Assembly: GCA_035995425.1 (NCBI GenBank)
Contig: DASYKM010000215.1
Span: 1-64,000, forward strand
Source: CADEED01 sp035995425
GTDB taxonomy: Bacteria; Pseudomonadota; Gammaproteobacteria; Steroidobacterales; Steroidobacteraceae
Reading direction: 5' to 3'
Length of the DNA stretch: 64,000 nucleotides
Notes under the pieces: generated by a model
What the model saw: only the letters and a program-made list of their open reading frames with translations
Told to the model about the DNA's origin: nothing
Database searches by the model: none
In this document: in pieces, positions 9,901 to 17,345 of the stretch
Layout of the letters: every line of letters starts with the position of its first letter
How positions within the stretch are numbered: the first letter of the stretch is position 1
Position numbers and translations under genes: made by a program

Positions 9901-12900
9901 GCCGGCAACAATGGCGCGGGCGCGCTCGCGATCGGCGTCGGCGGATCCGGCGGTGGTGGCGGCGACAGCGCCGCGGTCACTGGCACGGTGGCGGGCGACA
10001 CGGCCACGGCCGGCGATCGCAGCTTCGGTGTGCTGATGCAGAGCATCGGCGGCGGCGGCGGCAACGGCGGCATGAACGTTTCGGGCGCGGTGTCGTTGTC
10101 CAAGGGCCCGGGCGGCTCGCTCGGTGTCGGCGTCGGCGGTTTCGGCGGCGACGGCGGCGATGCGTCCACGGTGACCGGCACGGTCTCGGGTGCCGTCCTA
10201 ACTACCGGCGCTTCCTCGACCGGCGTACTGGCGCAGTCGGTCGGTGGCGGTGGCGGCAACGGCGGCATGAACATCTCCGGCGCGTTGTCGATCGCCAAGG
10301 AATCGACCGCGGCGGCGGCCATCGGCGTGGGTGGCTTCGGCGGTGGCCCCGGCAATGGCGAGCTCGTGACGCTCACGCGCACGGGCGCGACGACCACGTA
10401 CGGTACGAATTCCGACGGCGTGGTCGCGCAATCCATAGGCGGCGGCGGCGGCAACGGCGGCATGAACATTTCGGGTGCGCTTTCGGGCAGCACCAGCGGC
10501 ACCGCTTTCTCGGCGGCGCTTGGCCTCGGCGGCTTTGGCGGCGGCGGCGGCGATGGCCGCAACGTCATCGCCACCGTTACCGGCGACGTGAGCGCCACCG
10601 GTTCGGATGCGGCGCACTACTTCGTGGAAGACGGAGTCCTGCGGCGCGAGCTCGCCAACGGCTCCAACGGCGTGCTGGCGCAGAGCGTCGGTGGTTCGGG
10701 CGGCAACGGCGGCATCAACATCAGCGGTGGCATCGCGCTCGCCTCGCAGAGCCAGGGTCATTCCTATGGCCTCACGCTCGGGGTCGGCGGCTTTGGCGGC
10801 GCGGGCGGCGACGCGGGCACGGTGCGGCTCGATGTCACGGCTGACAACGTGGCATCGGTCGGTGATCGGCGCTTCGGCGTCGGTGCGCAGTCGATCGGTG
10901 GCGGCGGTGGCAACGGCGGCATGAACGTGTCCGGCGGCATCGTCATGGACGGCCAGATGGTTGGCGGCGTCGGCGGTTTTGGCGGCGCGGGCGGCGAAGG
11001 CCGTGACGTGCGCACGAGCGCGGTCAGCGATATTTCGGCGACCGGGGCGGGCGCCATCGGATTCCTGGCGCAGTCCGTTGGCGGCGGCGGTGGCAATGGC
11101 GGCATGAACGTGAGCGGCGGCATCCAGGCGAGCCGCGACGCGCAAACGCCATCGCTGGTGTTCGGCGTCGGCGGCTTCGGTGGCGCGGGCAACATCAGCG
11201 GCGATGTGCTTGCGACCCAGCGCGGCAACATCACCGTGCAAGGAGGCAACGCCATCGGTGTGCTCGTGCAGAGCGTCGCCGGCGGCGGTGGCAACGGCGC
11301 GCTCAACGTGAGCGGCAACGCCGGCCAGACCAAGGGATACAACGCCGCGCTCGGCCTGGGCGGGCACGCAGGCACTGGCGCGGATGCGGGGATCGTGAGC
11401 CTCGAGAGCGACGGCGACATCGTGGTGAGCGGCATCGACGTTGCGGATTCCGGTGTCGTGGACGGCTTCGACCCGAGCGCGTTCGACATCGCGCAGATGA
11501 GCTTCCGCGAGCGCGCCAACGGCATTCTCGCGCAAAGCATCGGCGGTGGCGGCGGCAACGGTGGCATGAACGTCTCCGGAGTCGGCGCCATCAACGGCAA
11601 TCCGATCACCGTTGGCATCGGCGGAAGCGGCGGCACCGGCGGCAACGCCGGCGCCGTGAGCGTCACGCGCGGTCTCAACGAAACCGCCGTGCTCGCGACC
11701 CTTGGCCACAACGCCAATGGCCTCACCGCGCAGTCGATCGGCGGTGGCGGCGGCAACGCCGGCATGAACTTCCTGTTCAGCAACAGCGGCGCAAGCACCG
11801 CGAGCCGCCCGGTGACGGCGGTGATGTTAGGCGTGGGCGGCGACGGCGCGGCGGCCGGTGACGGCAATGAAGTCGACGTCGAGCACGCCGGCACGATCCT
11901 CACCGAAGGCGATCACAGCTACGGGTTGTTAGCCCAGTCGGTGGGCGGCGGCGGCGGCAGTGCCACGTTCAACATCGGCCTCGGCAACAACAAGGACGCC
12001 AAGGCATTCAACGTCGCGCTCGGCGGCGGTGCCGGCGACGCCGGCGACGGCAAGCGAGTCGACGTGGATCACAGCGGAAACATTTCCACGCTGGGCGACG
12101 TCTCCACGGCCATCTTCGCGCAGAGCGTGGGTGGTGGTGGCGGCAGCACCGGCATGGACATGGTGACGAGCCCGCGTTCGGCGAGGGGCATCGACATCAG
12201 TCTCGGGCGCGCGGGCGGCTCCGGTGGCACCGGTGGCGATGTGTTCGTGCAATCCGACGGCGTGCTGACCACGGTGGGCGATCGTTCGCTCGGCATCCGC
12301 GCGCAGAGCGTGGGCAACGGTGGCGGCGACAGCAGCTCGAGCTCCATCGAGTTCTCGGGCGAAGGTGAAGAGGAGGGGCAGGACTGGAGCACCTCGATGG
12401 AGATCGGCATCGAAGGCGGCCTGGGCGGCGAAGCCGGCAATGTCGAAGTGCATGCCGGCGGCGCGATCACGACGCACGGTCTTGCGGCGCACGGCATCCA
12501 CGCGCAGAGCGTGGGCGGTGGCGGCGGCGCGGGCGGTTCGCTCGAGCGACATGGAATCATGGAAGCCGCGAACCAGGTATCGGTCGGCGTCGGCGGCTCC
12601 GGCGGCCAGGGCGGCATTTCCGGCGTCGTGAGTGTCGACAACGCGGCGGTGATTCGCACCAGCGGCGACGATTCGCATGGCGTGTTCGCGCAATCCATCG
12701 CCGGCGGCGGCGGCATGGGCGGCTACATCGCGCAGCTCGACACCTCCATCGGCGGGGGCGCGGGCGGCTCCAACTTCTCGCTGCAGATGGGCGGCACCGG
12801 CGGCACCGGCGCCGCGGCTGAAGAAGTGAACGTGTTCAACAGTGGAACGATCCTGACCAGCGGACGGCGTTCCTACGGCATCGACGCGCAGTCGGTCGGC

Positions 12901-15900
12901 GGCGGCGGCGGTGAAGGCGGCGCCATCATGAGCGCGGGCATCACGCGCGGCAGCAATTCGCGCAACGTCAGCATGAACCTGGGCGGCTTCGGTGGCGAAG
13001 GCGGCACCGGCGAGGCGGTCAGCGTCACCAACGAAGGCCGCATCGATACCACGGGCGACGACTCGGTGGGCATCCGCGCGCAGAGCGTGGGTGGCAAGGG
13101 CGGCGATGCGGGAATCATGCTCGAGCTCGGCATCATTGCGCTGAGCGACAACCAGAAAGCCAACAACGTCTCGATCAAGGTCGGTGGCAACGGCGGCCGC
13201 GGCGCGTCGAGCGGCGACGTCGAAGTCTTCAACACCGCCACCGACGGCATCGACGACAGCGGCGTCATCACCACCAGCGGTCGCGCGGCGCATGGCATCT
13301 TCGCGCAGAGCCTGGGCGGTGGCGGCGGCAACGGCAGCTCCATCATCACCGCGAACCTGGGCGCGTCATCGCAGGGTCAGGCGACGCTCGTGAACATGAA
13401 TGTCGGCGGCACGGGCGGGCAGGGTGGCACGGCGGGCGACGTGCACGTCGACAACGCCTCCGTCATCGAGACGGACGGCGATGAAGCGCACGGCGTGTTC
13501 GCGCAGTCGATCGGTGGTGGCGGCGGCAACGGCGGTCTCGTGATCTCCGCGAACGCGGTGCTCGCGCAGGGCGATGCCGCGAGCGAGGCCTTGTTAGCCC
13601 TGGGCGGCTCGGGCGGCGACGGCGACGATGCCGGTGACGTCACGGTCGACAACAGCGGCCAGATCGTCACGCGCGGCGCGCGTTCGCACGGCATCCTGGC
13701 GCAGTCGATCGGCGGTGGCGGCGGCAACGCCGGCATCGCATTCGGCGCGTCGACCAATCCGGCGACCACGGTCATCGCCGGTGTGCTTTCGACCACCTTC
13801 GGTGGCACCGGGGGTCACGGCGGCGAGGGCGGGCACGTGACGGTGAATCACTCCGGCGACATCACCGTGCTCGGTGAGAACTCACAAGCCGTCGTGGCCG
13901 AGAGCATCAACGGCGGCGGCGGTCACGTCGCGCTCGATTTCCGCGGCGTCACCAGCCTGCCGGGAGTTCCCAGCCAGGTTTACAACGGCATTCCGCTGCC
14001 CAACGGCACCGACAGTGCGCCCGTGTTCGTATTCGCGGGCGGTGGCGACCACCAGCAGAACTCCGACGCCGGCCGCGTGACGCTCAACTACAGCGGCACC
14101 TTCGGCGTCGCCGGCAACAATGGCGCGGCGAATGCGGTGCAGGCCATCGGCGGCGGTGGCGGCACGTTCGATCTCGATCTCGATCTCAATGACGCGGCGG
14201 GCACTGCCGACGACGTCGCGATTGAAGGACGCCTCGGGGGCGTCTCCGGGACTAACAACCGCGGCGGCGACATCGAGTCCGAACACAATGGCGATCTGGT
14301 CACCGAAGGCAACAACACGCCCGGCGCGCTGGTGCAGTCCATCGGCGGCGGTGGCGGCCGCGCCAATCTCGACCTGACGTCGAGCTTCGATTCGTTGACG
14401 GTGAATCTCACGCTCGGCGGCGAGAACGGCAGCAATGAAGAAGGCGGCGACATCGAGCACACGCAGTCGGGCTCGGTGTCCACGCAGGGCACCTCGGCGC
14501 ACGGCGGCGTGTTCCAGAGCATCGGCGGCGGCGGCGGTGCGTTGAGCCTGATCGACGACGGCGGCGACTCCCCGGCGGAAGCGAAGGCCGCGCGACGCGC
14601 GAAGCTCGCAACGCACGCCCAGGGCGCCTCGGTGAATGCGCTGACGCCCACCTTGAGCTTCGGCAGCTCCGGGGGCAGCGTGCTCTCCGGTGGCGATGTC
14701 AGCCTCAAGCTCGATGGCAATGTGCAGACCACGGGCGACAATTCGATCGGCATGATCTTCCAGAGCGTCGGCGCCGGAGGCGGCATCGCCAACGTGCTCG
14801 GCGTCGATTCCTTGAGCGTCACGCTCGGTGGCTCGAACGGCGCCAGCGGCGATGGCGGCAACCTCGAGGTGAAAAACACCGGCGATGTGCAGACCGCCGG
14901 CCTGCGTTCGCACGGCGTATTCCTGCAGTCCATCGGTGGCGGCGGCAGCGCGGTGTTCACCGACGCGGCGCAGACCTCGGTGTCATTGTCGGCGGCCAAC
15001 ACTGGAAATGGCGGCGACATCGCCTTCGAGCAGCACGGCACCATCGCCACCTTCGGCGATCATGCCTATAGCCTGTTCGCGCAGAGCGTGGGTGGCGGCG
15101 GCGGTTACGTCGACGGTGGCTTTGCGGCCAGCGCCGGCGGTACCGGTTCCGCAGGCGCCATCGATCTTGCGCTCAATGGCGACGTCGCGGCCCTGGGTGA
15201 ATTCTCGACCGCGTTGTTCGCGCAGAGCGCGGGCGCCAACGGTCTCGGTGGAAACATCACCGCAAGTTTGTCGGCCGGCAACGACCTGGTCGGCGGACTG
15301 GATGGCGTCGCGGTGTACTTCGATGGCGGTGCGGCTAACAAGTTCACCAACTTCGGCACGGTGAGCACGTTGTCAGGACCGCTCGGCTTTGCTTTCCGCG
15401 GCGGCGCGGGCGGGGACTTCATCGACAATCATGGCGCGGTCATGGGCAATGTCGATCTGGGCGCGGGCGCCAACGGTTTCGCCAACAACATCGATGGCAC
15501 CTTCTACTCGGGCACCACGGTCAACCTCGGCGATGCCACGAACGTGTTGCGCAATGACGGCATCATCGCGCCGGGCGCGCAGTTGCTGGCGGTGCGTACG
15601 CACCTCACCGGCAGTTTCGTGCAGTCGGCCACCGGCACCTCGAACATGGAGATCGACTTCGCCTTGCGCGAGGGCGATCACATCGCCGCCACCGGCACCG
15701 CCGAAGTCGCGGGCGCGGTCAACTTCTCGCTGTTCAACGTGGACCGGATCCTGCCTGGAGTGTCGTTCCAGCCGCTGTTCGTCGCCGACCACGGCGTGAT
15801 CAATCGCGGCATCGCCTTCAATCCGCAGGAGTCGATCGTGATCGACTACCAGCTGGCCTATAACAGCCCCAATGTGCTCGGCGTCCAGTACGAAGTCGAC

Positions 15901-17007
15901 TTCGCCGCGGGTGGTCTCGTTGGCAATCGCGTGCAGGTCGGCAAGTACCTGAACCGCGTGCAGTCGTATGGCGGCCCGGGTGGATTGGGTGACACGATCA
16001 CCGCGGCGGTGCTCGAGACCTCGCTCGATGATTACGCCTTCATGCTCACGCAGCTCGGCACGGAGTTCTACGCCGAGCAGCAGGCCCTGGCACTCAGCGG
16101 CGCGCAGCGCTTCGCGCGCAACCTGCAGAGCTGCGGCACCACCACCATCGGCGAGGCATCCGGCGACGACGCGTCGTGCTACTGGATCCGTTACGACGAC
16201 AATCCGTCGACGCGCGATTCGCGCGCCGGATTCCCGGCGGCGAAGGATGACGGCTACGGCATCTCGCAGGGCGTGCAGATTCCGCAGGACGGGGACTGGT
16301 CACTGGGCGTCGCCATGGACTTCGAGCATCACCGCTCGAGCGGTTTCGACGGGCTGTGGAGCGCGGAGAGCAAGTTCTTCCAGTTGGGTGCGAGCGCACG
16401 CCGCAGCCTGTGGAGCGGAACAGTGGGTGCCACGCTGTCGCTGGGCAATGACGCGCAGTCGGTGAATCGATTGTTAGGCGTGACCGACCCGGTGGAGACG
16501 CAAGGCGACCGCGATGTGCTGTTCCTCACCAACGTGCTCGACTACACCTACGACTGGACCTCGGGCGGTTTCTCGCTGCAGCCGAGCTTGAGCCTGGGCA
16601 CCTCCTGGATGCGCTACGGCCATATGACCGAGGATCGCGCGGATTCGCAGAACGCGGTCATCGTCCCCGGCAAAGAGACTCACCTGTGGGTGGAGCCGGC
16701 GATCGGCGGGCGTTACGTGGCGAATTTCGGCAGCGGTGCCAGCTTGCGCACTTTTGCGCGCATCGGCCTGCTGCAGTATCTGTCGGGCACCAGCACCAAG
16801 GTGCGCGCGGGCCTCGAGGGCGCGCCGTTGGCGGCCGAGCCCATGCGCATCAGCTCGGATCTCGACCGCACGCATGTCGTCGGCGAGGCCGGCCTGCAGT
16901 TCGAGACTGCGGGCGGATTCACGCTGGGGCTGTCGTATATGCAGCAGGAGTCGGAGATCCGCGATGGGGGCGCCGGGAGCTTCCGATTCGTGTTTCCGCT
17001 GCATTGA
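3949..17007 (+). CDS. Giant glycine-rich autotransporter (type Va) with about 54 passenger repeats
   Basis: A 4352-residue secreted protein. I place the start at GTG 3949: it is preceded by CGGAG at 3937-3941, lies past the tRNA, and yields the signal peptide VKPIRFIGSVAFAVSAPIAWS. Residues about 25-290 are a non-repetitive head with three pairs of cysteines (for example WCSYANYMPC). Residues about 310-3770 are a long passenger of degenerate repeats, roughly 60-70 residues each, built around GIxAQSIGGGGGNGG. After a transition zone comes an autotransporter beta-barrel from about residue 4050 to the end, finishing in RFVFPLH. The protein should be carried by Sec to the periplasm and thread its passenger through the barrel to the cell surface, where adhesion or biofilm roles are usual for the family. 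It is far longer than most autotransporters. Exact function is unknown. Confidence 0.9.
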   Translation: MKPIRFIGSVAFAVSAPIAWSQTPPADPPAETDRIWCSYANYMPCYEKGDPIVNPETGVTEFIEDFVFKPYGSVKTTLGQYLWAGPITKDATFTIPGTPAVPELPEILPTATSPGRPHYDARPAVPAITYTIGDPVYGPDPAPSDDNIDPPLIGFHCTPACGIPGETDYLAFTLAVPTDTKPDGLGGLPGRDARVVDSPAPSGGVNRYIAEREGRWGDSGDSGWGVEVCIFGCWTIGESAEQGDPGENGPALTRDVTLADTHGIPIVSLADNAPGIIATSRGGRGGSGGNAWGALPAANGGPAGIGGRVEVTNHVDVTTTGAESHGMFIQSRAGIGGTGGSGYILGDAGSGGPAAQGGDAIGINRAHISTTGNGAIGLFAQSLGGGGGDGGDSYGLVGDAGSGSEGGHSGNSTATNYGTVSTGSIAAGTGEAAHGVFAQSVGGKGGNAGDAGTLAVALGGDGSAGGDGHLATANNEANAEITTRGNYAVGLYAQSIGGGGGDGGSGVAITGIGGYGGGGGSGGTATANNRAGARVTTLGIAAYGVLAQSVGGGGGNGGDGNGIGGIGGKASGGGSGGVATINNAGSVVTGGQYAHGLLAQSIGGGGGSGGNGNGLVGVGGGVAATGFNTGGTVTVTNAAGAEVITGGDNANAIMAQSIGGGGGTGAGSSGLVAVGGEGGMGGDGRDVHVTNRGTVRTIGIDSKGILGQSIGGGGGSASASHGAVNLGGSGAGGGNGDLVDIKNYGDITTREEGGDGIFAQSIGGGGGNGASAAEGSGLDVVGIGGSGAGGGNGGAVQVTNEGVISTNGARARGIMAESIGGGGGSGGDGGALIAIGGSGGSGGSSGVPATPDIGGNLTIINGGVITTRGNQSSGIEARSVGGGGGSGGSAYGGPLAIGGSGGAGGAGGIVDVTHSHSIATLGNDSNGIFAQSIGGGGGNGGNSVSVSAFGGASIGGAGGIASDGNSVIIRGTGIGGVTPTIDTIGDRAKGIFAQSVGGGGGNGGFAVQASGGYIGAMSAAVGGIGGRGGRGQLVDIDATTDITTHGFDADGILAQSVGGGGGNGGFAMSYAFSGGDIGAGSIAAGIGGRGGDGGAGGQVDIDAGGSIDTTGEQSEGLIAQSIGGGGGSGGYAITIAGSVAAGGAGAVSAAIGGDGGLGGVGGQVDVDYTGDIHTGGEQSTGVVAQTIGGGGGNGGYTIAGAVAGGGAGAAAASVGVGGSGGGGGIGGVVHSTINGNLTTERDRSTGMVVQSVGGRGGNGGFNVSGTISGAGAAAAAVSVGIGGSGGGGGNGGTATGTLNGDAVTRGRDSDAVVVQSVGGGGGNGGFNVSGAITGGGGAAGAVSVGIGGAGGGAGSGVLATGIVNGNLTTVGDGSNGLVAQSVGGGGGNGGFNISAVIAGAGATAGGASVGLGGAGGGGGGGGAVIAMLTGSAHTQGNNATAVVAQSVGGGGGNGGFNVSGSITGSGANAGGVAVGLGGSGGGGGASGQTTLTVIGDTLTEGHDSGGVLAQSIAGGGGNGGFNVSSAISASGTASGAVAVGLGGSGGDGGFTSGTSTANVTGNIVTLGNNSTGLISQSIGGGGGNGGFNVTGTVSASGGTSGSISVGLGGSGGRGGSASTATGILRGDLQTFGKESDGVLVQSIGGGGGNGGFNVTGSIAGSGSNAGAVSVGLGGSGGSASNGGAAIATVTGNVMTAGNGANSIIAQSIGGGGGNGGFNVSGSVSGAGGNAVGVAVGLGGSGGGGGNGGTATATVTGNASTQGNDATAVIVQSLGGGGGTGGMNVSANVSGSGSSAGGVTVGLGGAGGGGGDSALTTLTLTGDVVTQGDDAGGILVQSVGGGGGAGGMNVSANVTGSGSSSGAVSVGLGGSGGLGGDGAVVSSTVTGDVTTRGDRATGYIAQSLGGGGGNGGMNVSGTLVASGSGAGSVSVGLGGSGGGGGDGRAVTASLTGNLTTLGDDAYGVLFQSVGGGGGNGGMNISTAVSAGNNGAGALAIGVGGSGGGGGDSAAVTGTVAGDTATAGDRSFGVLMQSIGGGGGNGGMNVSGAVSLSKGPGGSLGVGVGGFGGDGGDASTVTGTVSGAVLTTGASSTGVLAQSVGGGGGNGGMNISGALSIAKESTAAAAIGVGGFGGGPGNGELVTLTRTGATTTYGTNSDGVVAQSIGGGGGNGGMNISGALSGSTSGTAFSAALGLGGFGGGGGDGRNVIATVTGDVSATGSDAAHYFVEDGVLRRELANGSNGVLAQSVGGSGGNGGINISGGIALASQSQGHSYGLTLGVGGFGGAGGDAGTVRLDVTADNVASVGDRRFGVGAQSIGGGGGNGGMNVSGGIVMDGQMVGGVGGFGGAGGEGRDVRTSAVSDISATGAGAIGFLAQSVGGGGGNGGMNVSGGIQASRDAQTPSLVFGVGGFGGAGNISGDVLATQRGNITVQGGNAIGVLVQSVAGGGGNGALNVSGNAGQTKGYNAALGLGGHAGTGADAGIVSLESDGDIVVSGIDVADSGVVDGFDPSAFDIAQMSFRERANGILAQSIGGGGGNGGMNVSGVGAINGNPITVGIGGSGGTGGNAGAVSVTRGLNETAVLATLGHNANGLTAQSIGGGGGNAGMNFLFSNSGASTASRPVTAVMLGVGGDGAAAGDGNEVDVEHAGTILTEGDHSYGLLAQSVGGGGGSATFNIGLGNNKDAKAFNVALGGGAGDAGDGKRVDVDHSGNISTLGDVSTAIFAQSVGGGGGSTGMDMVTSPRSARGIDISLGRAGGSGGTGGDVFVQSDGVLTTVGDRSLGIRAQSVGNGGGDSSSSSIEFSGEGEEEGQDWSTSMEIGIEGGLGGEAGNVEVHAGGAITTHGLAAHGIHAQSVGGGGGAGGSLERHGIMEAANQVSVGVGGSGGQGGISGVVSVDNAAVIRTSGDDSHGVFAQSIAGGGGMGGYIAQLDTSIGGGAGGSNFSLQMGGTGGTGAAAEEVNVFNSGTILTSGRRSYGIDAQSVGGGGGEGGAIMSAGITRGSNSRNVSMNLGGFGGEGGTGEAVSVTNEGRIDTTGDDSVGIRAQSVGGKGGDAGIMLELGIIALSDNQKANNVSIKVGGNGGRGASSGDVEVFNTATDGIDDSGVITTSGRAAHGIFAQSLGGGGGNGSSIITANLGASSQGQATLVNMNVGGTGGQGGTAGDVHVDNASVIETDGDEAHGVFAQSIGGGGGNGGLVISANAVLAQGDAASEALLALGGSGGDGDDAGDVTVDNSGQIVTRGARSHGILAQSIGGGGGNAGIAFGASTNPATTVIAGVLSTTFGGTGGHGGEGGHVTVNHSGDITVLGENSQAVVAESINGGGGHVALDFRGVTSLPGVPSQVYNGIPLPNGTDSAPVFVFAGGGDHQQNSDAGRVTLNYSGTFGVAGNNGAANAVQAIGGGGGTFDLDLDLNDAAGTADDVAIEGRLGGVSGTNNRGGDIESEHNGDLVTEGNNTPGALVQSIGGGGGRANLDLTSSFDSLTVNLTLGGENGSNEEGGDIEHTQSGSVSTQGTSAHGGVFQSIGGGGGALSLIDDGGDSPAEAKAARRAKLATHAQGASVNALTPTLSFGSSGGSVLSGGDVSLKLDGNVQTTGDNSIGMIFQSVGAGGGIANVLGVDSLSVTLGGSNGASGDGGNLEVKNTGDVQTAGLRSHGVFLQSIGGGGSAVFTDAAQTSVSLSAANTGNGGDIAFEQHGTIATFGDHAYSLFAQSVGGGGGYVDGGFAASAGGTGSAGAIDLALNGDVAALGEFSTALFAQSAGANGLGGNITASLSAGNDLVGGLDGVAVYFDGGAANKFTNFGTVSTLSGPLGFAFRGGAGGDFIDNHGAVMGNVDLGAGANGFANNIDGTFYSGTTVNLGDATNVLRNDGIIAPGAQLLAVRTHLTGSFVQSATGTSNMEIDFALREGDHIAATGTAEVAGAVNFSLFNVDRILPGVSFQPLFVADHGVINRGIAFNPQESIVIDYQLAYNSPNVLGVQYEVDFAAGGLVGNRVQVGKYLNRVQSYGGPGGLGDTITAAVLETSLDDYAFMLTQLGTEFYAEQQALALSGAQRFARNLQSCGTTTIGEASGDDASCYWIRYDDNPSTRDSRAGFPAAKDDGYGISQGVQIPQDGDWSLGVAMDFEHHRSSGFDGLWSAESKFFQLGASARRSLWSGTVGATLSLGNDAQSVNRLLGVTDPVETQGDRDVLFLTNVLDYTYDWTSGGFSLQPSLSLGTSWMRYGHMTEDRADSQNAVIVPGKETHLWVEPAIGGRYVANFGSGASLRTFARIGLLQYLSGTSTKVRAGLEGAPLAAEPMRISSDLDRTHVVGEAGLQFETAGGFTLGLSYMQQESEIRDGGAGSFRFVFPLH
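4890..15250 (+). repeat. Degenerate in-frame tandem repeats coding for the autotransporter passenger
   Basis: About 10 kb of imperfect tandem units of roughly 180-210 bases. I count about 54 copies of the core motif xQS(I/V/L)GGGGG. Copies fall in ordered subtypes: an early set with varied sequence, a block with GGFNVSG/GGFNVTG (about 7690-9120), a block with GGMNVSG/GGMNISG (about 9280-11590), then divergent copies ending in a degenerate AQSAGANG near 15226. Blocks of like copies side by side suggest stepwise local duplication. High GGC content makes the other five frames open as well, which creates long false reading frames. Confidence 0.88.
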
Positions 17008-17086
17008 TAGAGATAGGAGGGCGCTCACGTACAGACGTCGCCCGGCCCTGCATCGAGCGGCGAGCGAAGGCCGGAAGATAGGAACC

Positions 17087-17191
17087 ATGAAAGCCATACT
17101 GCAAGCAACGCTCGCCGCCATCCTCTCCGGAATCCTGGTAGGCGTACTATTGAAGAAAAAGGTCGCCGAGGCCACGCAATCGGCCAGTTGA
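17087..17191 (+). CDS. Small putative membrane protein (34 residues)
   Basis: Short gene too small for usual gene callers: MKAILQATLAAILSGILVGV followed by a basic LLKKKVAEATQSAS tail. It has a single hydrophobic helix (residues about 3-21) and a positively charged C-terminus, so a one-pass inner-membrane peptide is likely. GGAAG (17073-17077) or AGGA (17080-17083) could serve as ribosome-binding site. It lies 79 bases after the autotransporter stop on the same strand. The codon use fits the neighbours. I do not recognise a family; it could also be chance coding. Confidence 0.45.
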   Translation: MKAILQATLAAILSGILVGVLLKKKVAEATQSAS

Positions 17192-17345
17192 TCGATGCTG
17201 GCGATACAGCTTAGTTAGAGGCGGGCCACCGCCCGGAAGTATTGGGCTCGTCAGAGATGTCCTACCGGCCCCGGAAGGGGCAGCAAGCGCATCGCGGCGA
17301 GAAGATTTGAGCGCAAAGTCGCGCGTAAGACCCCGTCAAGCGGTG

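Noticed and set aside
3931..15050. Several minus-strand and alternative-frame reading frames of 200-560 residues opposite the autotransporter gene
   Set aside because: They are by-products of the GGC-rich repeat, are made of Ala/Arg/Pro/Asp strings, and have no domain or ribosome-binding site.
4890..15250. CRISPR-like repetition
   Set aside because: Repeats are in frame, degenerate, and of coding origin; no constant repeat with unique spacers and no cas genes.
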